The position numbers and the translations under genes were made by a program. From Aricia agestis (taxonomy: Eukaryota; Arthropoda; Insecta; Lepidoptera; Lycaenidae), in contig NC_056418.1 of the NCBI RefSeq assembly GCF_905147365.1, positions 2,660,762 to 2,724,761 of the forward strand: a stretch of 64,000 bases of DNA. Direction: 5' to 3'. This document shows positions 52,447 through 62,653 of the stretch, in pieces. The notes under the pieces were generated by a model. The model saw only the letters and a list, made by a program, of their open reading frames with translations, made no database searches and was not told the origin of the DNA. Every line of letters begins with the position of its first letter. The first letter of the stretch is position 1.

Positions 52447-52797
52447 AGGATTGGCCATTTCGAAAAAAAGGCGTATAATATTTCCCATGCTCGTATTGAT
52501 ACGTTCGATGAGTATCTGTTTACAAAAGAGTCCCGCTCAAGGTGTGGGGCACAAAGGCCCCCGACTGTGAAGCGACTTGAGGCGCCCTTCCCACAAGACG
52601 GGTCAGTTGTGACCTCATGCGAAAAATTGGCAAATTGCAATTTTGGAATCGTAGGACGAGACCATAGACAAAAAATTGAGGTTATAAAAAAGTCACTGTT
52701 TAAAAATGAACTAGAGATCGCCCAATGGTCGAAATTCGACCTTAGTTCCGACGACATTAGGAGTACTGCCGTACCTATATTTTGTAAAAAATATTGA
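52447..52797 (+). CDS. Unexplained 116-codon open frame
   Basis: An open frame from after a TAA (52444-52446) to TGA at 52795-52797, with no in-frame ATG near the start. The translation is not low-complexity (for example TFDEYLFTKESRSRCGAQRP, CNFGIVGRDHRQKIEVIKK, SDDIRSTAVPIFCKKY) and has balanced composition, unlike the surrounding noise frames. It could be a terminal exon, a retrocopy fragment or part of an unknown transposon. I cannot identify it. Confidence 0.3.
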   Translation, partial: RIGHFEKKAYNISHARIDTFDEYLFTKESRSRCGAQRPPTVKRLEAPFPQDGSVVTSCEKLANCNFGIVGRDHRQKIEVIKKSLFKNELEIAQWSKFDLSSDDIRSTAVPIFCKKY

Positions 52798-53794
52798 CTA
52801 CTTATCTTTTTTTTTCAACTCTTGTCTCTGGGACTTAGCTGATCTCAGACTGGCCGTGTAAGCATTGTCTAAAAGTCTCTTAGATTCAATAAAAAAAACT
52901 ATACTTAATCCATTTTCAATTTGTCAACTTGTTGTCAACAGACTTCAACCATAAATAAAAGTGTATAATTCGTATGTATAGGCTTGTCACTCAAAAATCT
53001 GTCATTTCTCATGTGTGTGTGTTGTAGTGTGTGTAATGTTTTATTTGTTAAAAAAATGTATGATAAAAGCATAATTTCAAAATAATATTAGTTCGATGCA
53101 CTCCTTCACCATATAAACTATAACTGTGCAAAATTTCATGCACCTACGTTTCCCCATTTTTCGTAAAAAGGGTTACAAAGTTTTTCGCTTGCGTATTAAT
53201 ACATAGATTTGAAATCTGAAATTAATTTTTACTTTTACTAGGTATAACTTAATGGATAAACCTTAGTTTTAGTTTCTACTCAATTAAAATAGCATATTAT
53301 TCTTAATATCAATCAAATAAGGAGTAACTAAATAAGTGCTAATATGGGACTATAGCAAACAAACCCAGGACGAAATACCGATACACTACCGACACATTCC
53401 AAACTGCACTCACTTCCCTTCAGTTAAAATTCATTTTCTAACAACCAACATGAAATACCCCAATACACTACGTCCTAACGTTCTAAACTCTACCTTAAAT
53501 TCAACTCGTTAGGGTTTAATTTACCTCACTAGCGGTATATAGTATGACACCTGTCAGAAGCCGTGGGAACGTGGGGTCCCGGAGGAAGAGGCGATTGTCG
53601 TAATGAGTCCGTCACGGGAGCAATACTGTTTGTTTAGGAGTAATGTTACTTCATTGAATATGGATCCATAATCATCATAATAATTATCATCATACATAGT
53701 ATTTTTTATTTTTAAGTTATTGTATAGCTTCCATCGCGGGCTTTGTGCGCGGCGATCAAACCAAGAAATTCCGTAGGTAACGGAAAAATAAAAT

Positions 53795-54160
53795 AAAAAT
53801 CGGCCAAGTGCGAGTTGGACTCGAGCACGAAGGGTTCCGTAGAACCGTACCGACGACCGAACTGTACATTGCGCCTATTTCGAGGAAAGTCTTGTGACTT
53901 TCCTCGAAATAGGCGCAAATCGCAATAGCTGATAGCATTATCCATGTCCATACTAATATTATGAATGCGAGAGTGTCTGTCGGTGTCTGTCTGTTACCTC
54001 TTCACGCCCAAACCGCTGAACCGATTTGGCTGAAATTTGGTATGAAGATACTTTGAATCCCAGAGAAGGACATGGGATACTTTTTATCCCGGAAAAATGT
54101 ACGGTTACCGCGCGAGAAACGAATGTTGGCGCCACGGAGTTGCGGGCGTCATCTAGTGCT
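53795..54160. mobile_element. Composite: GGCCAAGTGCGAG repeat, hairpin and Helitron-like unit
   Basis: 53,800-53,845 carries CGGCCAAGTGCGAGTTGGAC and AAGGGTTCCGTAG. 53869-53918 is a perfect hairpin (TTGCGCCTATTTCGAGGAAA, GTC). 53,945-54,160 is a Helitron-like unit beginning TCCATACTAATATTATGAAT and ending GCGGGCGTCATCTAGTG, matching the TC...CTAG-T layout of Helitron ends. Confidence 0.6.
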
Positions 54161-54904
54161 AAAAACATCTTATTGTCGTCTTAAAACCACAGTCCACAGT
54201 TAATAACTGATCTAATATTTATACTTTCAAACCCATTCTCTTTCACAGACTTCATAAACACACTTTATTGTCCATCCATCAAACGATAAACACTTATCTA
54301 ACACGGAACAGCATTTTTTTGTTCGATCCGACCAGGAAATGCCCCCGGATGTGTTTGGAGTGAGAATGGTTATGGTTTTTCATTCACCTGTATCCATGGG
54401 AATCTGGGATACACAAAAACTTACGGATTACTTTTTATGAATCCTTTGTTGCTTTTTTGATGTCGAGATGTGGGAGAATTATTTACCTACTTTTGGTGAA
54501 AAAACATAAAAAGGTTTAGTTCTCATAAGATTCTCAAGGATTGAATTAGTAGGTAGTCTTTGTCACCTGCTTAGCTGTTGGTTTAGACTTTAGAGTCTTT
54601 AAATGATTACCTTATATAAACTTTCGCCTTTGAAAGTCTAGGGGCTAGGGCTTAACAGCTATAAAAGTATCTTGTAAGATAAAAATTGCCCAGTTTTCTA
54701 CGACGCCCCTCAGATTATAAAAGTTCTAATTACTAGCCGATAGGCTAAAATAGGTAGCTAAAGGTAATAATAATTTGTAGGTACTCGTAATTCATTCAGT
54801 TACTAACTTACTACAGCATAATTTTTGAAGTGTAATTACCTAAAAAGTCCCTAATTTTAAACTCGAAACCAAACAAATTACACAGGAGTATTTTTAGGTC
54901 CATT

Positions 54905-55100
54905 GTACTATAAGAGAAGTTGATTTCTAAGCAGATGGCGGACCTAATAAATTTGGTCGCGTTAAGTCCGACTCATTCGACCGATCTATTGACATAATAA
55001 AGGTCTTTGGACCGATCACAGCTAACATTGAATTGACATAAGCCGACCAAACGACGTAGTAGGTCTATCAACTGCCTAGGAATCAATTTTCTCGGGTATA
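54905..55100. repeat. Dispersed repeat 'GCAGATGGCG', copy 3
   Basis: AAGCAGATGGCGGACCTAAT, GGTCGCGTTAAGTCCGAC and CTAACATTGAATTGACATAA link it to copies at 17215, 51540 and 60100. No gene seen from 54,160 to 54,900. Confidence 0.65.
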
Positions 55101-55379
55101 CACTGGTGGCGACTTACTCGCTGTCTTTTGATGACCCTCTGTATCAAGTAGGGTGAAGTCGCGTATTTTTTGTTAGAAGTTCAAGCGGAAGGAAGGGCGG
55201 GTCCGGTTCTCACGAGTCACGACTGCCAGAATCCGGATTATACCGAGATATATTGTTAGACTGCAGGAGACACGTTCTGGGCAGGAGGCGTTAGTACTTG
55301 AGAGTGGAATTCACCAGAATTCAGAGTTAATGATTACTTAATTTTAATTTAATGAACATTTTGACATACTTAATCCGAT

Positions 55380-55885
55380 CTGGGCGCTAATCTCAGGAAT
55401 CTACTGGTCCGATTCAGTGGTATTTCAGTGTTAGATAGCCCATTTCTCGAGGAAGGCTATAGGCTATATTTTATCACGCTAAGACCAATAGCAGCGAAGA
55501 AATAGAGGAAAATGTGGAAAAAACGGGGGGAAATTATTTGAAAGGGCTTATTTGAACACGCTAATCTTAGCAACTATACTGGTCCGAATTGAAAAATTCT
55601 TTCAGTGTTAGATATCCCATTTACCGAGCCCCGAGCAAGGCTATGGGCTGTATTTTATCACGCTAAGACTAATAGGAGCGGAGAAATAGAGGAAAATTAA
55701 AAAAAAAAACGGGGGAAATTATTTGAAAGGGATAATCTCACGAACTACTGGAGCAATTTTTCTGTTATTTTATATTTGGCACAGATAAGAAGTAGACCAC
55801 GTGAAGGATTATAGGGTATTTTTGTGGACTAATTTGTCTGTAAAATATCTAATATACGCGGACGAAGCTGCGCGGAACGTCTAGT
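55380..55885 (+). mobile_element. Helitron-like element with tandem internal repeat
   Basis: A unit of about 180 bp (landmarks: TTTCAGTGTTAGATA, GCCCATTT, TTTTATCACGCTAAGAC, AATAGAGGAAAAT, GGGGAAATTATTTGAAAGGG) is repeated directly about two times. The segment then ends TACGCGGACGAAGCTGCGCG, GAACGTCTAGTT, a Helitron-type CTAG-T end preceded by a GC-rich short hairpin. Confidence 0.6.
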
Positions 55886-56487
55886 TGAGATATAATAATA
55901 TGTGCCACATATTGCAAAATTATCTGAGGTTTTAAGACTCATCACTCACTATTCACTAATCTATTCAAAAGCGTTCGGTTTTACCATTCTAGAGTTAACT
56001 CCACAAAAAATGCCCAAAACTGACCAAATTACGACAAGCCGTTAGCACCGGCTTTTCCCATACCTTAGGTCACCTAATTAAATTAGCATACTCATTACGG
56101 CCCTCAATTATCCCGTTAAAATTCCCACGTTCTATGCCATCATGCAATATTGTCACCATTGGATGCCCTCAGATACCAACTTGGGACCTACCACTAAACA
56201 GCACCTGCCAAACAATTTTGACATTTATTGTGTACGGCATAAGGCGCCAGTATCGTATTACTAACTGCTCAAACGCCATGCATCATTACATGCACGGTTA
56301 TAGTTTTAAAATATTCACAATTTTATTACACAATTTTCAGTCTAAACACCTTTGCTATAGGGTTCGTAATAGCTATGAAACAGTAATTTTGCGAATGACC
56401 ATCTGTGTTTTAATGGTGTTTATTACAATGAAATAAAGTTTAAAATCGTTGTGTTTCTAAGTGAAAACTTTATTAGCTAGGGAAGGT

Positions 56488-56496
56488 CGTGGGAAA
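56488..56496 (+). promoter_or_regulatory. Candidate Su(H) site upstream of dpn
   Basis: CGTGGGAAA fits YGTGRGAAM exactly, 1.46 kb upstream of the dpn ATG. A second exact match, CGTGGGAAC, lies at 53572-53580. Fly deadpan is a Notch target, but this many matches could occur by chance in 10 kb. Confidence 0.25.
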
Positions 56497-57889
56497 ATGG
56501 TAAAATTGAATATTAATATTACGTCCGTCGGTATGTGAGGGTTGGAAAGGTTAGGTACACACCTGGACATCGGCTAGGCCCCTAGGGTAAGGGATAGGGT
56601 CATCATCACGATATTAATGTTTTGTTAAAACAAATACCGATATATGTATTTTATCCCCCACTGCGTTGGAGACTAAATTGTTTTTTTTATGGGAAAATCA
56701 ATATAAAATATTTTTAATTCGTGAGCTGATCTAACAGATAAAATACATATTATTATATTAAAACACTCATCTACAATAAAAAGAATAGTAATACAATATG
56801 TGTAGTTAATTATTAACACGTAGGCTCCTATTTTCCTAAAAAAGTATTTCATCAAAATAGTATCCAATATCCTATATTATAATTTAATGTGCATAACTTT
56901 CACAAAAAATCTTCATTCGCAGAATTACAACTTTTCGACTACGATTTGTAACACTTTCAATCTTAAAAAAAATTATTCAAAAATTCAAAAATCGAAAACC
57001 GCAAGCCTAATTTCTAGTGCGCGACAAATACCCTTGCACCTTTCTACATTCCCACACATCGTGAGAACACAACACCCGTACCTTTACACCCTTATAAAAA
57101 AACTCACCTTTTACCTTACCGAGTTTGTCACCTCGCGAAACTTAGTAAAGGCGGAATTGTGTTTTATTAATGTGTATATAGAGGTGATTATCGTAAAACA
57201 ATGAAAGGGGTTTCCATTGAAGTAGCTTCACTCGAATTTTATTTTCTGTTTTGTTTTATTTAGTTACGTTAGTTTTAAGTGGCCTACATCCTTGTGATTT
57301 CATCTTTGTATTATCCTATTTTTATTTTTGTTACAGTTATAACAATTATAGATACATTAAAAAAGCATTTAAAAATTTTACAACTTAGGTACTTAGGTGG
57401 CCTAGCAAATGCCTAGGTGTCAACTATCAATTAAAGTTTTCACTTTTAATTATTATTGAAAATCACAAGTCTGTATTTTCTAATTTATGCAAATACTTAG
57501 ACTATGCTTTACTTTAGAAGGGTGAAATACCTACAGCATAAAAAAACTTAAACCTTTTTTAATACTTTATCAAAAAAAAAATCTTGTTAGTACTTACATA
57601 AGAAAATATTTATAATTATATCAATTAATAAAAAACATGCATTCATGAATAGCAAAATATATATTGCAACAAATAAAATCGAACCCCGAACCAATAAAAT
57701 CGCCAACCACTATCCCATCGGCGCCATTCATAACAGGTCCTGTGCGAGCGAGAGGGAACGAAAACAAAACATTCCGATACATTTCCCAGCGCTTCACCCC
57801 ATTAGTTAGAAAGAGACGGCAGGATTCTCGCGTTCAACTTTCGAACAGGATGAAGGAACATAGCGGACGAATTTAAATTTAATTGTACG

Positions 57890-57905
57890 GGGACTCACGT
57901 GAGTT
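57890..57905. promoter_or_regulatory. CACGTG E-box palindrome near the dpn start
   Basis: GGGACTCACGTGAGTTCCC is a near-perfect palindrome centred on CACGTG, about 50 bp upstream of the dpn ATG. CACGTG is a class B E-box bound by HES-type repressors, so autoregulation is possible. It could sit in the promoter or the 5' UTR. Confidence 0.4.
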
Positions 57906-57950
57906 CCCATTACGTTGTGAGCCGTGGTCCAGGATTGTTGTGTTGTGAGA

Positions 57951-60066
57951 ATGCCGTGCAGCGAAGACGATGACAGCCAGACTGGTTTCCTCTCGGAACC
58001 CACACAGGGGATGTCCAAGGCGGAGTTGCGTAAGGTGAGTATTTTCAATATGTTCGCAATTCAAATTGTGAGTGGACAACTGCACAGTGTTTTTTTAAGT
58101 TTTTTTTTAGTAAAGTGTAGGCCAAAGAAATTCAAGGATTAAGTCAGTAATCAGTGTGACCGAAAAAAACCTTATGCAATAAAAATTTATAAATATAGTC
58201 CGTCAAGAAAGTGAACAAATTAAAAAGTGGCAACATCGTAGTGTCATCCCTTTTTTCGAATGATTAATTGAAAGGGATGAGACTACGATGTTGCCACTTT
58301 TTAATTTCTTCACTTTCTTGACAGACTGTTTGTTGTGAATTGTGATGCAAATAAGTGACAAGAGAGAAAAAATTGTCAGTAGGTAGTGAGTACTGAGTAG
58401 GGTGGCCAAAATAACGCAATGGTTTATATCTAAGGCATAATACGTGTTAAAATTACAGACATGTACAGATTAGGTACCTACTATGGTTTCTAGTTGAAAC
58501 TTGAAACTAGAAACACGAAAAAAAAAATTTTTTTTTTTTGATTACACAGGTCATAGATAGAGGTTGTGCCTACTCGTACTTTATAAAACTTGAAGTCCAA
58601 AAGACTAAAAAGTAAAAACCGACCTTCTCATGGATTGGACTAAGGATAGAATTAAAACGCTTACTCTATCTTATATAAAATATATAATAATAATAATATT
58701 GTTAATCTTACAGACAAACAAACCAATAATGGAGAAGAAAAGACGAGCAAGAATCAACAACTGCTTGAACGAGTTGAAAGATCTGCTGATGGATGCGATG
58801 GACAAAGACGTAAGTTGATATTTACCCTCTTTCTATAAAGCTTTATACTTACGTCATATAAAAAATTCAGTAGGTACTGAACCTTAAAAATTAAGGGCTC
58901 CACACTAAATGTATTAATATTATGTAATTTTTATTATGAATTTTGTCACAGATATTTGCGATGCGATGCGAATTCGCAGTTATGTGTGGGAGCCCTTACT
59001 AGAAAAGCTAAGCTTTCCTACAGCAAGGCATTGATCATTCTATTCTCCTTTCCAGCCAGCTCGTCACTCCAAGCTGGAGAAGGCGGACATCCTGGAGCTG
59101 ACGGTGAAACATCTCCAGACGTTGCAGAGGCAGCAGCTCGCAGCCGCGATCGCTGCCGATCCAGCGGTGCTGCAACGATTCAAGTCAGGCTTCGGAGACT
59201 GCGCCGTGGAGGTCAAGAAGTATCTATCCAGGCTAGCCACCGTACCCACCGGTATAAGATACCGACTGGGCAACCATTTAAACACCTGTATATCTGGCAT
59301 CGATAGACTGCAGCCTTCGGATTACCAGCCCCTAGTTCCGGATCCGTTGAGGCTGGATGGTGAGAGACCGAGCGCCTTCCACTACGTCAGAGCTACGAAG
59401 CTAAGAAGCCCACCCATCAGTCCCCTATCATGTGACTCTGCCTGCGATTCCTCCACCGAGTTGGAAACTCCCCCGAGAGTAATACCAAAGTACCCCTTCC
59501 CGACACCGCCTAGTCACTCCGCGTCCGACCAGGACAGTCCAGAACAGAAGCCAACAGTCTCTTCAACGACGATATCCCCGGAAAACCTAAAGCAGGAGGC
59601 TCTAAGAAATAAGAAAATAATGGAGCCGCTCTCAATAGTTATTGACGTGGAGAACTATAAAATAGGAATCGACGGGTCGCCAAAGAGAGCAGTAGACTAC
59701 TCGATACGGAACAAGTTGAAACGCCACGCGGAGTCAATTGGTCCTATGCCGAAACTGATCAGGCTAGACCAGGAAATCGTCACGCCAGAGAAGAGCATAT
59801 CGGATAGATTATCAGATAGTGTAGGACTGGATCTCCAAGTTCGACCGCCGACGTTCCATCGTGTACCAGAATTACCAGAGAGGAAGATTGAAGGTAGCCC
59901 AGAAAGACTTAGCGATAGAAGACCAAACGTGCCCAGAACTGTGATAAGTCACACTGCTGAATCTTTGTCCCAGTCTAACAAAGCGCAAAATGTGGATAAG
60001 GATAGCAAGGAAGCTGAAAGTTCGAAGGCAGACCAGGGTCCGTCGAATATGTGGCGACCTTGGTGA
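57951..60066 (+). CDS. dpn: Deadpan-like bHLH-Orange (HES) repressor
   Basis: Exons: 57951-58034, 58714-58809, 59056-60066; 396 residues. The bHLH starts SKAELRKTNKPIMEKKRRAR, with the HES-type Pro in the basic region, and spans residues about 22-85. The SKAELRKTNKPIMEK lead-in is as in fly Deadpan. An Orange domain follows (about 100-145; DPAVLQRFKSGFGDCAVEV), then a Ser/Pro-rich linker and the C-terminal Groucho-binding WRPW. Introns fall before TNKP and before PARH, positions shared by this family. HES proteins bind class B/C E-boxes and N-boxes and recruit Groucho; Deadpan maintains neural stem cells and, in flies, counts X chromosomes. The basic region has Lys where fly Deadpan has Arg (MEKKRRAR). 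Hairy or Side are alternatives, but the N-terminal lead-in favours Deadpan. Confidence 0.9.
58196..58327. mobile_element. Family B hairpin MITE, intact, in dpn intron 1
   Basis: GTCCGTCAAGAAAGTGAACA ... CTTTCTTGACAGAC, with inner arms GTGGCAACATCGTAGTGTCA and its complement and a loop of about 25 bp. It is the uninterrupted version of the element split at 18353-18936. Confidence 0.85.
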
Positions 60067-60099
60067 TTTTGCCAAATAGATATTTACTATCAGAGAAAT

Positions 60100-60285
60100 A
60101 GATTCATAGGCAGATGGTAGACCTACGCGATTTGTTCGCATTATGTCAAACCTAGCTGACAGCAGAGACCAGACATCTGACAGATCACAAATTAGTAAGA
60201 AATAATTGGATGGACCCACGTTAAGTGGTCGGGCTATGTCGAGACATAACCCGACCACTTAACGTGGGTCCATCCAATTATTTCT
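60100..60285. repeat. Repeat copy 4 and a perfect 40-bp-arm hairpin after dpn
   Basis: 60,100-60,190 is a partial copy of the GCAGATGGCG family (GGCAGATGGTAGACCTACG). 60198-60285 is a hairpin: AGAAATAATTGGATGGACCC, ACGTTAAGTGGTCGGG and the exact complement with almost no loop. Both lie in the dpn 3' UTR if the transcript reaches 61,470. Confidence 0.8.
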
Positions 60286-60509
60286 CTAATAGTACTACAA
60301 CTAAGTGTAAGGCAGTTATAGGCATCATTGCTCCAATGATATGTCACACTGATGAATTTGATGAAACGATTAACAATCCGACATGAAGTGAGAGGGTCAA
60401 TATATTGCTATCACTTTCTTTTATATCAATGAATTAATGTTGATTATATTTTCAACTAAGAGTTTCACTTGGCTGAACAATTCATGAACTATTAGTAACT
60501 AAGCAAGGA

Positions 60510-60867
60510 CTGGGTTGCACCAGAGGCGTGGGTAAAGTTAAAGTTATAGTTAAGGTAAATTTAACTTTAACTTTACCCTTAACTTTACCCGGAGAAATTG
60601 ACAGATGACAGCTGATCCAACAAGGTTATACATGCGCGTGGGCGGGGGCGCTGCTGGTAAAGGAGAACTGTCAAAAATTGCGGTTTTTGTATGATGACAG
60701 CGTTAGTTACTTTTTTCGCCACATGCATTTAAAACCTTGTCGAGCTCTATGGTTATAGTTAAATATGGCGTCTTGATGGCGTCCATTTTAAACTTTACTC
60801 AAAGATTTGACATTTTGCACTGTAGTTAAAGTTAAAGTTACAGTTAAAGTTAGTTGGTGCAATCCAG
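60510..60867. mobile_element. TIR element with AAAGTTAAAGTTA arms
   Basis: Ends CTGGGTTGCACCA and TGGTGCAATCCAG are inverted repeats; beside each lies a (TTAAAG)n-like arm (GGGTAAAGTTAAAGTTATAG and its counterpart near 60,825-60,855). The interior has GTGGGCGGGGGCGCTGCTGG. Non-coding, in the dpn 3' region. Confidence 0.7.
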
Positions 60868-60974
60868 TCAGAAAAATATTTACACTGTACACAGCTAGTA
60901 CCTAAGCTATTAATACTTTCTGTCTAGTGCCTTTTTGTAAGTCTGTCCAGTGCCTTTTGATATATTATCAGATG

Positions 60975-60982
60975 TGTAAATA
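60975..60982 (+). promoter_or_regulatory. Pumilio-type site TGTAAATA in dpn 3' region
   Basis: Exact TGTANATA match about 0.9 kb after the stop codon. PUF proteins bind this in 3' UTRs to repress translation. Function here is inferred. Confidence 0.35.
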
Positions 60983-61018
60983 TTTTCAATAAGGGGGCAA
61001 GTTTTACAAAGCTTATAA

Positions 61019-61025
61019 GTCTTCC
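61019..61025 (+). promoter_or_regulatory. GY-box GTCTTCC in dpn 3' region
   Basis: GTCTTCC is the GY-box, complementary to the miR-7 seed, known from 3' UTRs of fly hairy, E(spl) and Brd-family genes. Confidence 0.4.
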
Positions 61026-61257
61026 TTAACATAATAATATATTTCGAAGACAAAAAGGTTTGTTGGAGCAATTTAAAGACGTAATCACGTTAAAAACGTA
61101 TGTACATACGTCCTAAACTAACCTTTAAAATATTACCTATTTAAACCGTTTTGATGTCCTTGTCTAAAAAAGTTGGCGTGACAGAGATGCACAATTTCAG
61201 AATTATTTGTATATTTTTAAGATTATTGCGTTTTTTTGTATTAGTATACAAGATGTA

Positions 61258-61264
61258 AGCTTTA
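61258..61264 (+). promoter_or_regulatory. Brd-box AGCTTTA in dpn 3' region
   Basis: AGCTTTA is the Brd-box, complementary to the 5' end of miR-4/miR-79-type microRNAs, known from fly Notch-pathway 3' UTRs. Confidence 0.4.
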
Positions 61265-61463
61265 ACTATTTTTATACTACCGTAAGTATTGTTAAGATAA
61301 AACAAAATTGTTTTGTACAATGTACATTTACAATTTATTATAGGCATAAGTATTTACCGTTGGTATACTTATTGTTGTTTTTATTGAATTATTTTGAATT
61401 AAAATTATTTTACATTAAATTTAAGTTTTTATATGCGTTGTCTTTTATTTTTACTTCTTTTTT

Positions 61464-61490
61464 AATAAAATTGAGGACTGTTTAAATAAA
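61464..61490 (+). terminator. Candidate dpn polyadenylation signals
   Basis: AATAAA at 61464-61469 and again at 61485-61490, about 1.4 kb after the dpn stop, followed by AT-rich non-coding sequence. No closer convincing AATAAA was noticed. Confidence 0.45.
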
Positions 61491-61764
61491 AAAGAGGATT
61501 CACAAAAACATTTATTCATCACTGTATACAAAAAAACCTAAAAAAATAATCTAGCAGACACACTTTTACAGTTTCAAATAAATAGCTTATAAAAATCCAA
61601 TTTCGAATAGACTAGTACAATGTACGGAATACAGTCTCTTTGGTTTGGTCGTGATTTATAAATTAAAATTATTTTTCATATTATTATTAAAAAGTACTTA
61701 CCATCTATGAGTAAAATAGTGAACATTATTTATGACGCTCTTGCGCAACAAGCTCTAAGGTCAC

Positions 61765-62078
61765 ACACATATCACACACATCCACTCAGAAAGGGATCGG
61801 AACCGTATCGCCTCGAGCCCTTCCATATTGCATGTATGAAACTCCCTCCTGCAACGCACACTAAGCGGAACCGTAACGTAATCGCCTCGCCTCGGAAGGG
61901 GACAGCGGTCGGCGAGCCGTAAGCGAGGCGTCGCCTAGCCGTAGCCGAGTTGGCGTACAGGCGCTACTGATACGCTTTGGTAATACGTGCATAGTGCATA
62001 CGTTAGTTTGACGCCTGGTTGACGGCGAGGCGAATGGCGATACGGTGACGATCCCTTTCCGAGTTGATATGTGTGCGT
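61765..62078. repeat. CpG-rich inverted-repeat element
   Basis: CACACATATCACACACATCC, CAGAAAGGGATCGG, CCGTATCGCC pairs with GGCGATACGG, CGATCCCTTTCCGAG, GATATGTGTG. The interior is CpG-rich (GGCGAGCCGTAAGCGAGGCG) and may be mistaken for a CpG island. A (TC)n microsatellite follows at about 62,165-62,188. Confidence 0.7.
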
Positions 62079-62653
62079 TTCGGTAGCGTACCGTTGGAGC
62101 GCGCGCGTATCTATATAGCAAAAATGCTATAGTTGTAAGCCGTGCGGTAGCGCGTGTTTCTCTATCTGTCTCTCTCTCTCTCTCTCTTTTTTTTAGAGTA
62201 CCTATACAGGTTTCTTGTACATAAGAAATAACAAACTGGAACTTCATTCCATCCAAAGACATAGATTAAGATAGATACCGCATGTCTCTCCATTCGTTTG
62301 AAAACGAGCGTGCCACTTTTTCCTACCTACTGTGACGTACCGATGATAAGAAACGTGTACAATGTACTTTATCTAGGCCAACGTTTCTATTCGAATCTCT
62401 ACAGCTCTATACGGCACAATTAGGCATTTTTTCAATCCGATTGACATCCAATTCTGATAGCAGACTAAAGAACAAACTTTCGAAAGACGAGCATTGCTCG
62501 TCGTTTTGGAACCCAATATGGCACGCGAAGTACATACACATGCAGTATCTATCTTGATCTATGTCTGTGGTTCCATCCGTGTGTCTCTTGACACCTGTCA
62601 AGTTTTTGTATTGCATTTCGATGCTGCCAAGTAATTTACCTTCTAGCCTCTCT

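Noticed and set aside
56134..56436. 100-codon frame upstream of dpn
   Set aside because: AT-rich sequence without domain features, typical of a chance frame; no splice or promoter context.
61700..62130. CpG island promoter for the minus-strand gene
   Set aside because: The CpG-rich block is bounded by complementary arms at 61765 and 62078 and lies at the 3' end of the minus-strand gene, so it is better explained as a repeat.
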